In this document: positions 19,988 through 29,247 of the stretch, piece by piece
Layout of the letters: every line of letters starts with the position of its first letter
How positions within the stretch are numbered: the first letter of the stretch is position 1
Source: Psychrobacter faecalis
GTDB lineage: Bacteria; Pseudomonadota; Gammaproteobacteria; Pseudomonadales; Moraxellaceae
DNA: 64,000 nt
Direction of reading: 5' to 3'
NCBI RefSeq assembly: GCF_016107575.1
Contig: NZ_JABAST010000011.1
Span: 1-64,000, forward strand
Notes under the pieces: generated by a model
Told to the model about the DNA's origin: nothing
Databases searched by the model: none
What the model saw: the letters and a program-made list of their open reading frames with translations, nothing else
Program-made: the position numbers and the translations under genes

Positions 19988-20431
19988 ATGAGTATGGTAT
20001 CTGAGTTTAAGGAATTTGCTTTAAAAGGTAACGTAATGGACCTAGCAGTCGGTGTCATCATTGGTGGCGCTTTTGCGACTATTACGACTTCTTTAGTTGA
20101 AGACATTATCATGCCTATAGTCGCTTTTATTGCCGGCGGCGAAATTAATTTCAAAAACATGTTTTTTATACTAGGAGATGCGCCTGAAGGTGTGGCAATG
20201 ACTTATGATGCACTTAAGGCAGCAGGCGTACCGGTGTTGGCTTATGGTAGCTTTATCACAGTGTTGATTAACTTCCTAATTTTGGCGTTTATCATATTTA
20301 TGATGGTAAAAATGGTTAATAGATTACGCCGTGCAGATGAGGTAGAAGAAGCGGTTGCAGAGCCGTCAGAAGAGGTGCAATTACTGCGTGAGATTAGCGC
20401 TAAGCTGAGTAATACTCACCTTACAAAATAA
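19988..20431 (+). CDS. mscL: large-conductance mechanosensitive channel
   Basis: Inner-membrane channel that opens under hypo-osmotic shock. 147 residues with the conserved N-terminal amphipathic helix and TM1 ([24 protein letters not shown]), a periplasmic loop, TM2 (about residues 88-110) and the acidic/basic cytoplasmic helix ending in [16 protein letters not shown] precedes the ATG by 8 bases. Monocistronic with its own terminator. Confidence 0.97.
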   Translation: MSMVSEFKEFALKGNVMDLAVGVIIGGAFATITTSLVEDIIMPIVAFIAGGEINFKNMFFILGDAPEGVAMTYDALKAAGVPVLAYGSFITVLINFLILAFIIFMMVKMVNRLRRADEVEEAVAEPSEEVQLLREISAKLSNTHLTK

Positions 20432-20460
20432 AATCATATAATTCGCTTACCAAAATCAAA

Positions 20461-20486
20461 AAAGGCTAACAATAAGTTAGCCTTTT
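20461..20486 (+). terminator. terminator after mscL
   Basis: Perfect stem AAAGGCTAAC/GTTAGCCTTT with a 4-5 base loop and a T run. The pseudogene on the opposite strand ends just beyond, so it may serve both. Confidence 0.88.
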
Positions 20487-20519
20487 TTATTGTCGATTGA
20501 TAAGCTCGAAGTTTTTTAA

Positions 20520-20960
20520 TTAAGGTTTAACTACCACATAGTCATTGGTATTAATCAGAATTTCTGAGGGTTGATCGACGACAATACGGACGACGTTATT
20601 ATCAACGACTTGTGACTTATAATAATTGTCTTCGGCAACCGTACAGCCTAGGCAGCGTCCCATGGCATCCCAAGGTTCAACGAATAATTTCTGCTGTGCT
20701 TAGTCGGCGTTACCGCCGATAAGCGAGAAGGGCAGACTAACAAGATAAGCGGCGGTGCCTGCCACAGCGGTCACTAACTGTAATGGTTTACCAACAATAG
20801 TATCAACTGCCATGGTCTCATAAGAGGGGCCAAAATCCGTTTCATCGATTTCTATCGCTGCTAGAACGGGCTGCATGCTAGCAAAAATCAAGCTTATGCT
20901 TGCCATCATGGTCAGTAGTTTATATTTAGCTGTGCGTTTCATTTTAGCTGGAGCGCTCAT
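20520..20960 (-). pseudogene. small exported protein gene interrupted by an in-frame stop
   Basis: The first 86 codons (20960 down to 20703) encode a signal-peptide protein: basic MSAPAKMKRTAKYK, a hydrophobic stretch ending VLAA, then IDETDFGPSYETMAVDT and a second hydrophobic segment up to LPFSLIGGNAD. TAA follows. The same frame then runs on for 59 more codons (AQQKLFVEPWDAMGRCLGC, then a beta-rich end) before a second TAA at 20520-20522. The extra part is protein-like, with a CLGC motif, and contains no other stop. I read this as one gene of about 146 codons with a nonsense change at codon 87. AGGAT lies 7 bases before the ATG. Function unknown. Confidence 0.7.
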
Positions 20961-21329
20961 AATGATATCCTAAAACTCATAAGAAGTATGATTCATAGCT
21001 GCTGCTATTTCCATACAGAGACAACTTCCCTATAGAAATAATGCGACAACGATAGGCATTGATAAATAGTTTTAATATTACAGATAAATAAACGCTTTGC
21101 ACTATTTATGTAAATATTGGCACTATTAAAGCAAGATTTAAGTCAATAAGCAACAAAAATGCGCAGGATATATTTATATGAAAGATGTTTCTTAAAACGA
21201 ATAAGTTTGAATGGAGTTTTTAATAGCGTTAAATCAGATTTCCATAAAAAGTATTCATTGTGGCAATTCAGTGCTTTATAGCTTTGCAGACTTTTTAAAT
21301 CTTCAGCTGTGAGGGAGTTTAGAAATGGA
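20961..21329. other. 369-bp spacer between the broken exported-protein gene and mutM
   Basis: AT-rich. It presumably contains the promoter of the 20520-20960 gene. I see no RNA gene or convincing terminator for mutM. A short overlapping frame at its right end is discussed among the rejected items. Confidence 0.4.
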
Positions 21330-22265
21330 TTATTTAGTAGGCTGACAGTTAGGACAGAAGACACTGGCACGGCCATTTAGCTTAATATTTCCTAATAGCG
21401 TATCGCAATGCGGACAGGTTTCGCCCTGTCTACCATAAACATTTAAAGTTTGCTGGAAGTAGCCGGTTTGACCGCTGGCAACGGTAAAATCGCGTAATGT
21501 GGAACCACCTAGCGTGATGGCCTTTTTTAAAATGGCTTTGATATGCTCAACCAAGATAACTATTTGCTCATAAGATACTTCATTGGCTGGTGTTGCCGGA
21601 TGAATACCTGATAAATAAAGGCTTTCAGTTGCATAAATATTACCAACGCCAACAACGACTTGCTGCTCCATAATTACTGATTTAATCGCGCGCTTGATAG
21701 GCTGCTTGCTATTGGTTTTGTTAGCTATGTTGTTATTCAAGGTTTGATTTGGATTGTCCGAGCGCTGTATTAAATGATATAAATAATCAGCGGTAAAGTC
21801 TGCTGATAATGGCTCCGGACCCAAATGATCTAAAAGCTTAGGACCGTAATCTTTAAACCATAGCACTGAGCCAAATCGCCTCGGATCATAATAATGTAGC
21901 TGTGTTTGGCTATTATCAGCGGCGCTAAATGTTACTACTAAATGGTCATGTTTACGCTTATCGGTGCCATGGCTATGTTGCTGTAAACTACCCGACATAC
22001 CAAGGTGAATCAAAAGTTGACGCGGTGCTAAGCTATTTGGCTGAATAGAAGCGTTGGTATTAAAAGAAGTGAGCGGTATAAAATTTAGGATTAAATACTT
22101 CGCTCGGCGCTCGACACTGTCCAAAATATAATCAACCAGTTCACTCAAGTTATCAGGCATCGACCAGCGTAATTTTGGTTGAAAAACTTTGACATCGACC
22201 ACTTGTTGACCTAATAAAGGTGTCAGGCTGGTTTTGGTGGTTTCTACTTCCGGCAACTCAGGCAT
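21330..22265 (-). CDS. mutM: formamidopyrimidine-DNA glycosylase
   Basis: Bifunctional DNA glycosylase/AP lyase that removes 8-oxoguanine. The mature N-terminus PELPEVETT provides the catalytic Pro2 and Glu3. LLIHLGMSGSL, HDHLVVTF and YYDPRRFGSVLW are substrate-contact motifs; the C-terminal zinc finger is CPHCDTLLGN... ASVFCPNCQ. At 311 residues it is about 40 longer than E. coli. The excess is in two polar inserts, around residues 65-83 and near NQTLNNNIANKTNSKQ. It sits 64 bp downstream of relA on the same strand, so it is likely co-transcribed. Confidence 0.96.
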   Translation of the reverse strand: MPELPEVETTKTSLTPLLGQQVVDVKVFQPKLRWSMPDNLSELVDYILDSVERRAKYLILNFIPLTSFNTNASIQPNSLAPRQLLIHLGMSGSLQQHSHGTDKRKHDHLVVTFSAADNSQTQLHYYDPRRFGSVLWFKDYGPKLLDHLGPEPLSADFTADYLYHLIQRSDNPNQTLNNNIANKTNSKQPIKRAIKSVIMEQQVVVGVGNIYATESLYLSGIHPATPANEVSYEQIVILVEHIKAILKKAITLGGSTLRDFTVASGQTGYFQQTLNVYGRQGETCPHCDTLLGNIKLNGRASVFCPNCQPTK

Positions 22266-22329
22266 AGTATTTCTTATCAGACTCTATTATATATAAAGGT
22301 TATTTTCAAAGATTTTAAAGTTTAAGCTA

Positions 22330-24882
22330 TCAAACAACAGCACGGCGAGCATGCAAAATACCATGCTGCTGCTCAAGCTTGGCAAGTAACTTAGACAAAT
22401 GCGCGAGCCCTGAAACTTCAATATGAAACTTTAAAAAGGCGATATTGTCATCGTTACTGAGCGTCTCAACCTGACGAATATTGACGTTTTCTTTATCAAT
22501 AATTTGGGTCAAATCACGTAGTAATCCGCGCCTGTCATAGGCTTCAACGTGAATGTCTACCGGCTGATAACGACCAGCTTTAACCGTCCAAGCCGCCTCA
22601 ATTTCACGCTCAGGATCCCGTTCAATCAAGCGTAGATATTCGGGGCAGCCACGGTTATGTACGCTGACGCCGCGCGATAAGGTAATGTAGCCTGCGATAG
22701 GTTCACCGTGGACAGGATGGCAGCAGCCGGCTAGGTTAATCTCGATATTATCCAAACCATCGATACGGATTTTATAAGCATCAAGTTTCCCCGCGTTTCT
22801 CGTATCGATACTTGGGGTGAAATCTTCTTCAGGTTTTTCAGGCTCTAAATCTAACTGGCGTGAAATATGACTGGTCAATTGATTGAGACTGATATCACCC
22901 GTGACCAAACCAACCACGATATCATCGGTATTATTGACGTTAAAATGCTGGATATAATCGTTTAAATCAATACTGTTTGGGTGCACCGACAAGCGCTCAA
23001 GCTCTTTACTGAGCATTTGGCGACCTATCTCGATATTTTTATCGCGGTCTTGCTTATTAAACCATTGACGCAGTTTTGAGCGCGCGCGATTGGTATGAAT
23101 ATAACCGAGCGAGGCGACTAGCCAATCGCGATTGGGTTCACGCGAGGCTTTGGTAATAATCTCAACTTGTTCGCCCGTTTTTAACTGGTAAGTCAGCGGC
23201 ACATAGCGCTGATTGACGCGCGCCGCTTGCGCCCGATTACCGACTTGCGTGTGCACATAATAAGCGAAGTCCAGTACAGTGGCGCCTTTGGGCAGCTCAG
23301 TAATATCGCCATCACGACTAAAGATATAAATACGCTCGAGCTCATCAAAATCAACCAACTGCTCATCATCGTCGAACTCGATTTCTTCTAATTCTTCGCC
23401 AGTCAGTAATGCTGAGCGCGGCTGATTGCGCGTTTCGTTATTAATCGATAAGAGCTGACGTAATGAGCTGATTCTTTGGTTAAGGTAATTGTCCTTTTTA
23501 TTTTTCAGGCCTTCTTTGTAATTGACGTGTGCGCACATGCCAAGCTCGGCTTCAAAGTGCATTTCTTGAGTACGAATTTGCACTTCTAGCGATTTATTTT
23601 CGGCAATGACGGCGGTATGAAGCGAGCGATAACCGTTGGATTTTGGATTGGTAATATAATCGTCAAACTGTTCAGGGATATAGCGCCATAAACCGTGTAC
23701 CAAGCCCAAAACGTGATAGCAGTCTGAAGGATTATTGACCAAGACCCGTAACGCGCGAATGTCATATAGCTGATCAAAGGATAAACCTTTGAGCTTCATT
23801 TTTCGGTAAATAGAGTAGATGTGCTTAACGCGACCTGAAACCTCGCCTTCGATACCCGCTTCCGCCAACGCTTCATTGAGCTTATCTTGTACGCGCTGAA
23901 TATAAGACTCACGTTCGCTGCGTTTTTCTGATAACAGTTTGGCGATTTCTTTATAACGCTCAGGCGCCAAATAGCGAAAGGCTAAGTCTTCAAGCTCCCA
24001 TTTTAATTGGGCAATGCCTAGCCTGTGTGCCAGTGGCGCATAAATGGTCATGACCTCACGCGCGACCCGATATTGTCGTTCTTCACCAGAAAAAGTCAGT
24101 TCGCGCATGGCAAAGGTACGCTCAGCCAATTTAATCAGCACCACGCGTACATCGTTGGTCACGGAGATGAGCATGCTATAAATGTTGGAGAGCTGATCAC
24201 GCTGATTATTGACGAAATGGTCTTCTAAGCGCTTATTGCTTTCGATGATTTCCGACAGTTTTCCCATCGCCAAGGTATCTTTAACCAAAGTTGAGATATC
24301 GGCACCGAATTTTTTTTCAATTTCCGCGAGGCTAATAATCGATTTGCGGGCGCTACGATAAAGCATCGCGGCGACAAGCGCATTTTCATCTTGATAAAGG
24401 TAAGTCAAGATATCGGTCATGGCAATACCGGTGACGTAAGCGCCTGAACGTTCAGATTCACTGGTATTCATATGACTGCGGATAAATTCGCAAGCGCTAG
24501 CAAGATTGGGCACAGACTCTTGCCCGATACGCTTGGCAACATTATCCAGCCAAGTAGGGACGTCGATATTTATCTGATCTAAATCAATGGCTTCTAGTTC
24601 TTGTGCCGAAAGCGCATTGGCATCATTAAGCAATTGATTGTTTAAATATTCATCTTCAAGGTTAGGGTCATGGCTGTGGTAAGCATACTGAGCAGAGCGA
24701 TCAAAGGTAGTATGCAGTTTATGAGTAGACAGCTGATATTTGATGTCGTGTGGAATTTGGGCATAGCTATTGGCAGACTGATGAGAGCGTTGGCTCGCGA
24801 CCAGTTGTGCGGCCAATGTTGCGCTATCGGCTTGCGTGGTTTGTCCATCTACCAGCGGTAGCCCTTCACGAATTTTTACCAT
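22330..24882 (-). CDS. relA: GTP pyrophosphokinase RelA
   Basis: Ribosome-dependent (p)ppGpp synthetase of the stringent response. The N-terminal HD region is degenerate (AAMLYRSARKS where hydrolases have an HD pair), which marks RelA rather than SpoT. The synthetase domain carries YSIYRKMKLKGLSFDQLYD and NPKSNGYRSLHTAV. TGS follows (RDGDITELPKGATVLDFAYY), then the zinc-finger region with NLAGCCHPVHGEPIAGYI, then a C-terminal ACT domain. 850 residues is somewhat longer than E. coli, mostly in a poorly conserved N-terminal 100 residues. GGAG lies 6 bases before the ATG. Confidence 0.95.
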   Translation of the reverse strand: MVKIREGLPLVDGQTTQADSATLAAQLVASQRSHQSANSYAQIPHDIKYQLSTHKLHTTFDRSAQYAYHSHDPNLEDEYLNNQLLNDANALSAQELEAIDLDQINIDVPTWLDNVAKRIGQESVPNLASACEFIRSHMNTSESERSGAYVTGIAMTDILTYLYQDENALVAAMLYRSARKSIISLAEIEKKFGADISTLVKDTLAMGKLSEIIESNKRLEDHFVNNQRDQLSNIYSMLISVTNDVRVVLIKLAERTFAMRELTFSGEERQYRVAREVMTIYAPLAHRLGIAQLKWELEDLAFRYLAPERYKEIAKLLSEKRSERESYIQRVQDKLNEALAEAGIEGEVSGRVKHIYSIYRKMKLKGLSFDQLYDIRALRVLVNNPSDCYHVLGLVHGLWRYIPEQFDDYITNPKSNGYRSLHTAVIAENKSLEVQIRTQEMHFEAELGMCAHVNYKEGLKNKKDNYLNQRISSLRQLLSINNETRNQPRSALLTGEELEEIEFDDDEQLVDFDELERIYIFSRDGDITELPKGATVLDFAYYVHTQVGNRAQAARVNQRYVPLTYQLKTGEQVEIITKASREPNRDWLVASLGYIHTNRARSKLRQWFNKQDRDKNIEIGRQMLSKELERLSVHPNSIDLNDYIQHFNVNNTDDIVVGLVTGDISLNQLTSHISRQLDLEPEKPEEDFTPSIDTRNAGKLDAYKIRIDGLDNIEINLAGCCHPVHGEPIAGYITLSRGVSVHNRGCPEYLRLIERDPEREIEAAWTVKAGRYQPVDIHVEAYDRRGLLRDLTQIIDKENVNIRQVETLSNDDNIAFLKFHIEVSGLAHLSKLLAKLEQQHGILHARRAVV

Positions 24883-25351
24883 AGCCCACTCCTCTTAGCT
24901 ATTCTAAATTGATTAAAAGCCCATTTACCAACCACACTTTTAGGTTTCCATAGGTAAAGTGTCAGCTATAAATCAATTCAGCCGCTAAAAAATCCATTTT
25001 TAGCAGCTATAAAATGACAGACATAAATAATATATAAAGCGCTGAGTAAGGATAAAGGATACTCACGATATCTTGTTGAAGAAAGCCTAAATACATTGGC
25101 TGTTATTATCTCATGTCACAATGACAAATCAAGCAAGGCTCTGTAATGATAATGTCGCTTTCGATAACATAACGCCTTTTTATCCCTATCGTTCAGGCCA
25201 TTTTTGCTTAAATTAATAGGTTAAAAAAGGTCGTCTTTATTTATATCTGTCATACGTTATTTTGGTGTTTTAGAACAGCGTGTATTAAAACACGCTGCCC
25301 TAAAATAAAGTCTTTTGAAACACCTTACTTTAAACATCATTAAAATTGATG
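24883..25351. other. 469-bp spacer between rlmD and relA
   Basis: AT-rich, no supportable gene. It contains a 16-bp hairpin at 25268-25305 (arms TTTTAGAACAGCGTGT and ACACGCTGCCCTAAAA). On the minus strand this pairs fully, with two G-U pairs, about 50 bp after the rlmD stop. No T run follows the stem, so it is at best an unusual terminator. A weaker hairpin (GCTAAAAA/TTTTTAGC) lies near 24983-25003, in the probable relA promoter region. Confidence 0.45.
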
Positions 25352-26893
25352 CTAAGCGGACACTTTCTCAAAGCGTGCGATTGATTCGACGTGGCCGGTA
25401 TGACAGAACATATCCATCACGCCTGCATGCGTCAAACGATAGCCTTGCTCTAACAAAGCTTTGGTATCGCGGGCAAGGGTAGCAGGGTTACAAGAGACAT
25501 AGACAATACGCTCGGCATTGAACTTTGGCAGATACTGCATAATCTCCCACGCGCCCGAACGCGGTGGGTCGATGAGTAATGCATCAAAGCCTTGATTGGC
25601 CCAAGGTTTATCGGTGCAATCTTGTGTTAAGTCTTGGCTATAAAATTCCGTATTAGTAATGCCATTGCGGCGTGCGTTATCGGCCGCGCGAGCGGTCATG
25701 GCTTCACTGCCTTCAACGCCGACCACCGCACCAGTTTCGCCGACCAAACGCGCGAGTGGTAAGCTAAAGTTACCCAAACCACTGAATAAATCGAGCACCC
25801 GCTCACCCGCTTTTAAGTCTAACAAATCACAAGCAAGCTTGGTCATTTGACGATTGACCGATAAATTAACTTGAGTAAAGTCGGTTGGGATAAATTCAAA
25901 GGTCAAATCATACTCAGGTAATTGATAATATAAGCGCCCAAACTGCTCAGTCATATCGTCATGCTCAGTTAAGGCAATACGCTGAATGCTATCGGCGCCT
26001 TTTGATTGTAAATAGAGCTGCCAATTACGCGCTGCAAAGAAGGTTTTTAATTTTTCAATATCCGCATCTGATAATGGTGCCAAGTTACGTACAATCAGTG
26101 CAACCGGCTGATTACCATCAGGTAGCTCTGGTAGCGCTTCGCCCATGGCTAATTCAAGCTGAGCAATCTTGTCACGACTCTCAAGCGTGCTGATAAGCGC
26201 TTTTAGATTTTCAATCTCAAAGCCAATACGCGGGTCTAAGATATGACACTCATTTAATTCCGCTAAGAAGTTACTTGAGCGCTCACGGAAACCAACCAAG
26301 GCGGTTTCTTTTTTGGCGACATAACGCACGCCGAGTCGCGCTTTGGTACGGTAACCTAAGCGATCGCCAACCACGGGCGCGAGCCAATGCTCTGGTTCAA
26401 CATTGGCTTGATGCATAAGCAATTCAGCAAGCACCGATTGCTTAAAGTTGATCTGACCATCGGGCTGCCAATGTTGCAAGCTACAGCCACCGCAAACACC
26501 GAAATGCGGGCAAGGTGCTACAGCGCGCTCAGGGTTTGGATTGGCAGTAACGCTCACTGCATCGCCTTCTTCAAAACTGCTACGGCTATTGGTGATTTTG
26601 ACTAAGGCGCTTTCGCCCGGCAATGCAAAGCTGACAAAAATCTTTTTGCCATGTTTGTCTTCGATATGACCGTCGGCTTCACCGAAACCATTGCCATAAA
26701 TAGCAACGCCGCGACCGTCATGCGACAAGCCATCTATTTTAAAGGGTAATGGCTCAGCATCTTTTAAACGGCGACGTGTTTTTGACGAAGGCTTAGATTT
26801 TTTCTTACTTGGCGGCATAGTAATGGTCTGAGCCTCGTTAGGCTGTTGGTTGACGTTTAGAGTAGTAAAGTCTTTTGAGTCGGTGGGCTGCAT
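25352..26893 (-). CDS. rlmD: 23S rRNA (uracil-5)-methyltransferase RlmD
   Basis: SAM-dependent methyltransferase for m5U1939 of 23S rRNA. After a basic N-terminus, the TRAM domain covers about residues 48-110. The iron-sulphur cysteines are in [15 protein letters not shown] plus a later Cys in ECHILDPR. The methyltransferase core has [15 protein letters not shown], and the catalytic motif [13 protein letters not shown] holds the nucleophilic Cys. AGG lies close to the ATG. The rlmD-relA neighbourhood matches E. coli (rumA-relA), although here a 469-bp gap separates them. Confidence 0.95.
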   Translation of the reverse strand: MQPTDSKDFTTLNVNQQPNEAQTITMPPSKKKSKPSSKTRRRLKDAEPLPFKIDGLSHDGRGVAIYGNGFGEADGHIEDKHGKKIFVSFALPGESALVKITNSRSSFEEGDAVSVTANPNPERAVAPCPHFGVCGGCSLQHWQPDGQINFKQSVLAELLMHQANVEPEHWLAPVVGDRLGYRTKARLGVRYVAKKETALVGFRERSSNFLAELNECHILDPRIGFEIENLKALISTLESRDKIAQLELAMGEALPELPDGNQPVALIVRNLAPLSDADIEKLKTFFAARNWQLYLQSKGADSIQRIALTEHDDMTEQFGRLYYQLPEYDLTFEFIPTDFTQVNLSVNRQMTKLACDLLDLKAGERVLDLFSGLGNFSLPLARLVGETGAVVGVEGSEAMTARAADNARRNGITNTEFYSQDLTQDCTDKPWANQGFDALLIDPPRSGAWEIMQYLPKFNAERIVYVSCNPATLARDTKALLEQGYRLTHAGVMDMFCHTGHVESIARFEKVSA

Positions 26894-26979
26894 AAACCTG
26901 CCTTAATAATAAATAATAAGCAATAAAGGATAAATAACTAAGAATAAGGAAGCCGTTGTCGTTAAGATGTCTAGTGTGG

Positions 26980-27798
26980 CTATGGGGCAGACGACCAATC
27001 AGCAATAAACTCATGATGGCGAGGACTGCCATCTGCTTGGGTATATTGGGCCAAATAGTCACGGCTTTGCTGCTGCCACCGCTCAAAATCTGGTGAGGAC
27101 AATTGCCCTGTCAATCGCAGCCAGCGCAAATAAATCAGCCAAGTATTCATCACATCAGATTCGCAATATATTGACAACGTTTGCCAATCATCATTGCTGA
27201 CCAACTCGCCAACCATACTGCCATCGACATCGGTTTTACCGGGCAAACCATAAAGACTGGCGACGATATCCATGGCTTCGCGGCGGCTGGCACCGTATTG
27301 GCTAAATCTGTCCATCAAATCAAGATGGCGACTGTGGAAGCGATTAACGTAATTATCAAAGCGCATGTTTTTGATGCGCTCGCCTTCTTCAAATAACCAC
27401 GACGCTGATAAGTCATACTGCATGGCACGATAAATAAGCACCGGAATATCAAAGCCTGAGCCGTTCCAACTAATCAGCTGTGGCAGCTTTTCAAGGTCAC
27501 TGAACGCGCGAAAAAACTTGCTCAGTATGTCTTTTTCGCTAAACTTATCGGCGGTCAAAGAAAACAGGGAAAATTTGCCGTCTTTAATATAAAGGGCAGA
27601 AATACAGACAATACGCTGCAAGGGCAAACGCATAAAATCGTGACCTGCTTCTTGGAGTCGCAGCGCTGTCAATGCGCTCAAAGCATCGGCATCGTTTAGC
27701 TCAGCCAACTGCGGATAGATACGGCGGGCAGCCTCGGTATCGGCAACCGTTTCAATATCAAAGACCAAGATAGGTTTGGACGAGAGGGCGTTTGACAT
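26980..27798 (-). CDS. PolB-like 3'-5' exonuclease (DEDD family)
   Basis: 272 residues matching the predicted 3'-5' exonuclease family related to the PolB proofreading domain. ILVFDIETVAD gives the first acidic pair, LISWNGSGFDIPVL the second Asp, and YCESDVMNTWLIYLR the C-terminal Asp motif. A role in DNA or RNA end trimming is inferred from the fold; the substrate is unknown. It starts 24 bp after cysM and is followed by rlmD after 86 bp, so cysM-exonuclease-rlmD looks like one transcript. Confidence 0.85.
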   Translation of the reverse strand: MSNALSSKPILVFDIETVADTEAARRIYPQLAELNDADALSALTALRLQEAGHDFMRLPLQRIVCISALYIKDGKFSLFSLTADKFSEKDILSKFFRAFSDLEKLPQLISWNGSGFDIPVLIYRAMQYDLSASWLFEEGERIKNMRFDNYVNRFHSRHLDLMDRFSQYGASRREAMDIVASLYGLPGKTDVDGSMVGELVSNDDWQTLSIYCESDVMNTWLIYLRWLRLTGQLSSPDFERWQQQSRDYLAQYTQADGSPRHHEFIADWSSAP

Positions 27799-27822
27799 AA
27801 ATAATTCTGCCTATTTATAAGC

Positions 27823-28791
27823 TTATGGGGTGGCGTTATCCGTGCTATCGTCAGCGTCATTCACATTATATAAACCCGTCGATAAATAACGATCACCGCG
27901 GTCGCAAACGATAAAAGCAATCACGGCATCAGGATTTGCTTTTGCGACTTCGGTAGCGGCCCATGCCGCTGCACCTGATGACACACCAGCAAAAATGCCT
28001 TCAGTTTTCGCCAATTTACGCATATAAACTTCGGCGACCCGCTGATCAACATCCATGATGTCATCAACCAAATCTGCTTCAAAAATACCAGGCATATAAG
28101 CGGCAGGCCAGCGGCGGATGCCAGCGATAGATGCTTCTTCGTCAGGTTGTAGACCGATGACTTTAATGTCAGGGTTTTGCTCTTTAAGATATTGCGCAAC
28201 GCCAGTGATAGTACCTGTGGTGCCCATCGAGCTGATAAAATGGGTGATTTTACCGTCCGTTTGCGCCCACAGCTCAGGGCCGGTGGTCAAATAGTGCGCT
28301 TGTTTATTATCAGGATTATTAAACTGATCGAGTACAATACCTTTACCGTCGGCTTGCATTTGCAGCGCCATATCACGCGAGGCTTCTATGCCTTCGTCCA
28401 CTTCGATAAGCGTCGCACCATAAGCGGCCATCGCATCTTTACGCTCTTGGGTCGAGTTGGTTGGCATAAATAGGGTGATTGGATAGCCACGCATCGCCGC
28501 CACCATCGCCAAAGCAATACCGGTATTGCCGCTGGTCGCTTCAATGAGCATATCGCCAGGTTTAATATCACCGCGCTGCTCCGCTTGATAAATCATATTA
28601 AAGGCGGGACGGTCTTTTACCGAGCCAGCAGGATTATTGCCTTCGAGTTTGGCGAGCAATACCGCGCCATTGGTAATCTGCTCTTGCTCAGGCAGGCGAT
28701 TCAATTTGACCAAAGGCGTCTTACCCACGCAATCGGCAAGGTCAGTGATTTGCGTAATAAAATTGGCGTTTGACTGGGCCGTAGCGGACAT
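27823..28791 (-). CDS. cysM: cysteine synthase B
   Basis: PLP enzyme that makes cysteine from O-acetylserine with sulphide, or S-sulphocysteine with thiosulphate. The PLP lysine is Lys59 in NNPAGSVKDRPA; the phosphate loop is EATSGNTGIALA, and SSMGTTGTITG is also present. RRWPAAYMPGIF near residue 225 is the CysM-type segment that separates it from CysK. At 322 residues it is slightly long through a polar C-terminal tail (NDADDSTDNATP). AAGGAT precedes the ATG by 5 bases. Confidence 0.94.
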   Translation of the reverse strand: MSATAQSNANFITQITDLADCVGKTPLVKLNRLPEQEQITNGAVLLAKLEGNNPAGSVKDRPAFNMIYQAEQRGDIKPGDMLIEATSGNTGIALAMVAAMRGYPITLFMPTNSTQERKDAMAAYGATLIEVDEGIEASRDMALQMQADGKGIVLDQFNNPDNKQAHYLTTGPELWAQTDGKITHFISSMGTTGTITGVAQYLKEQNPDIKVIGLQPDEEASIAGIRRWPAAYMPGIFEADLVDDIMDVDQRVAEVYMRKLAKTEGIFAGVSSGAAAWAATEVAKANPDAVIAFIVCDRGDRYLSTGLYNVNDADDSTDNATP

Positions 28792-29247
28792 AAGGTATCC
28801 TTATCGATTATTAGTTTTTTAATAGGCGCTGTTTAAATAGCAGGTCAGTACTTGATGACCGTTAGGGATTGATTGTGGTCAATAAAAAGTTGCGTCATTA
28901 TATCATTTTGTTTTCGCCTGCGCTTAATGCATAAATTTTTATTGAGGATAAGCAGTGTACTTATCTGCATAAACAAATAGGCATAAACAAAATACGAAAA
29001 GCTGACCGTTTAATAATCGCCTTTGAGCAATGAAAGTAGATGAGTAAGTGAAGCGAGAAAAGTTTGCCAAGGAATGGTTAACCGCCTTCGTTAGAATCCT
29101 GCTAAGATAATCGCAAGTCATTCTTGATGGCTCATCTTTAATGCTTAATCAATAATGAATACCTAAGCGCACCGTACAAGATTTGTCAGTAATAGCATTC
29201 ATCAGCAATAGCATTTAGCGCCAAAATCAGTGGAGAATAAACCCAGC
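28792..29247. other. 456-bp divergent spacer between cysM and the GacS-like kinase
   Basis: Two divergent promoters must lie here, but none stands out. A near-perfect short direct repeat (CAGTAATAGCATT and CAGCAATAGCATT) lies around 29189-29216, just upstream of the kinase. I see no gene. Confidence 0.35.

Noticed and set aside
21143..21376. 77-codon minus-strand frame overlapping the end of mutM
   Set aside because: No ribosome-binding site, overlaps the zinc-finger codons of mutM in another frame, composition not protein-like.
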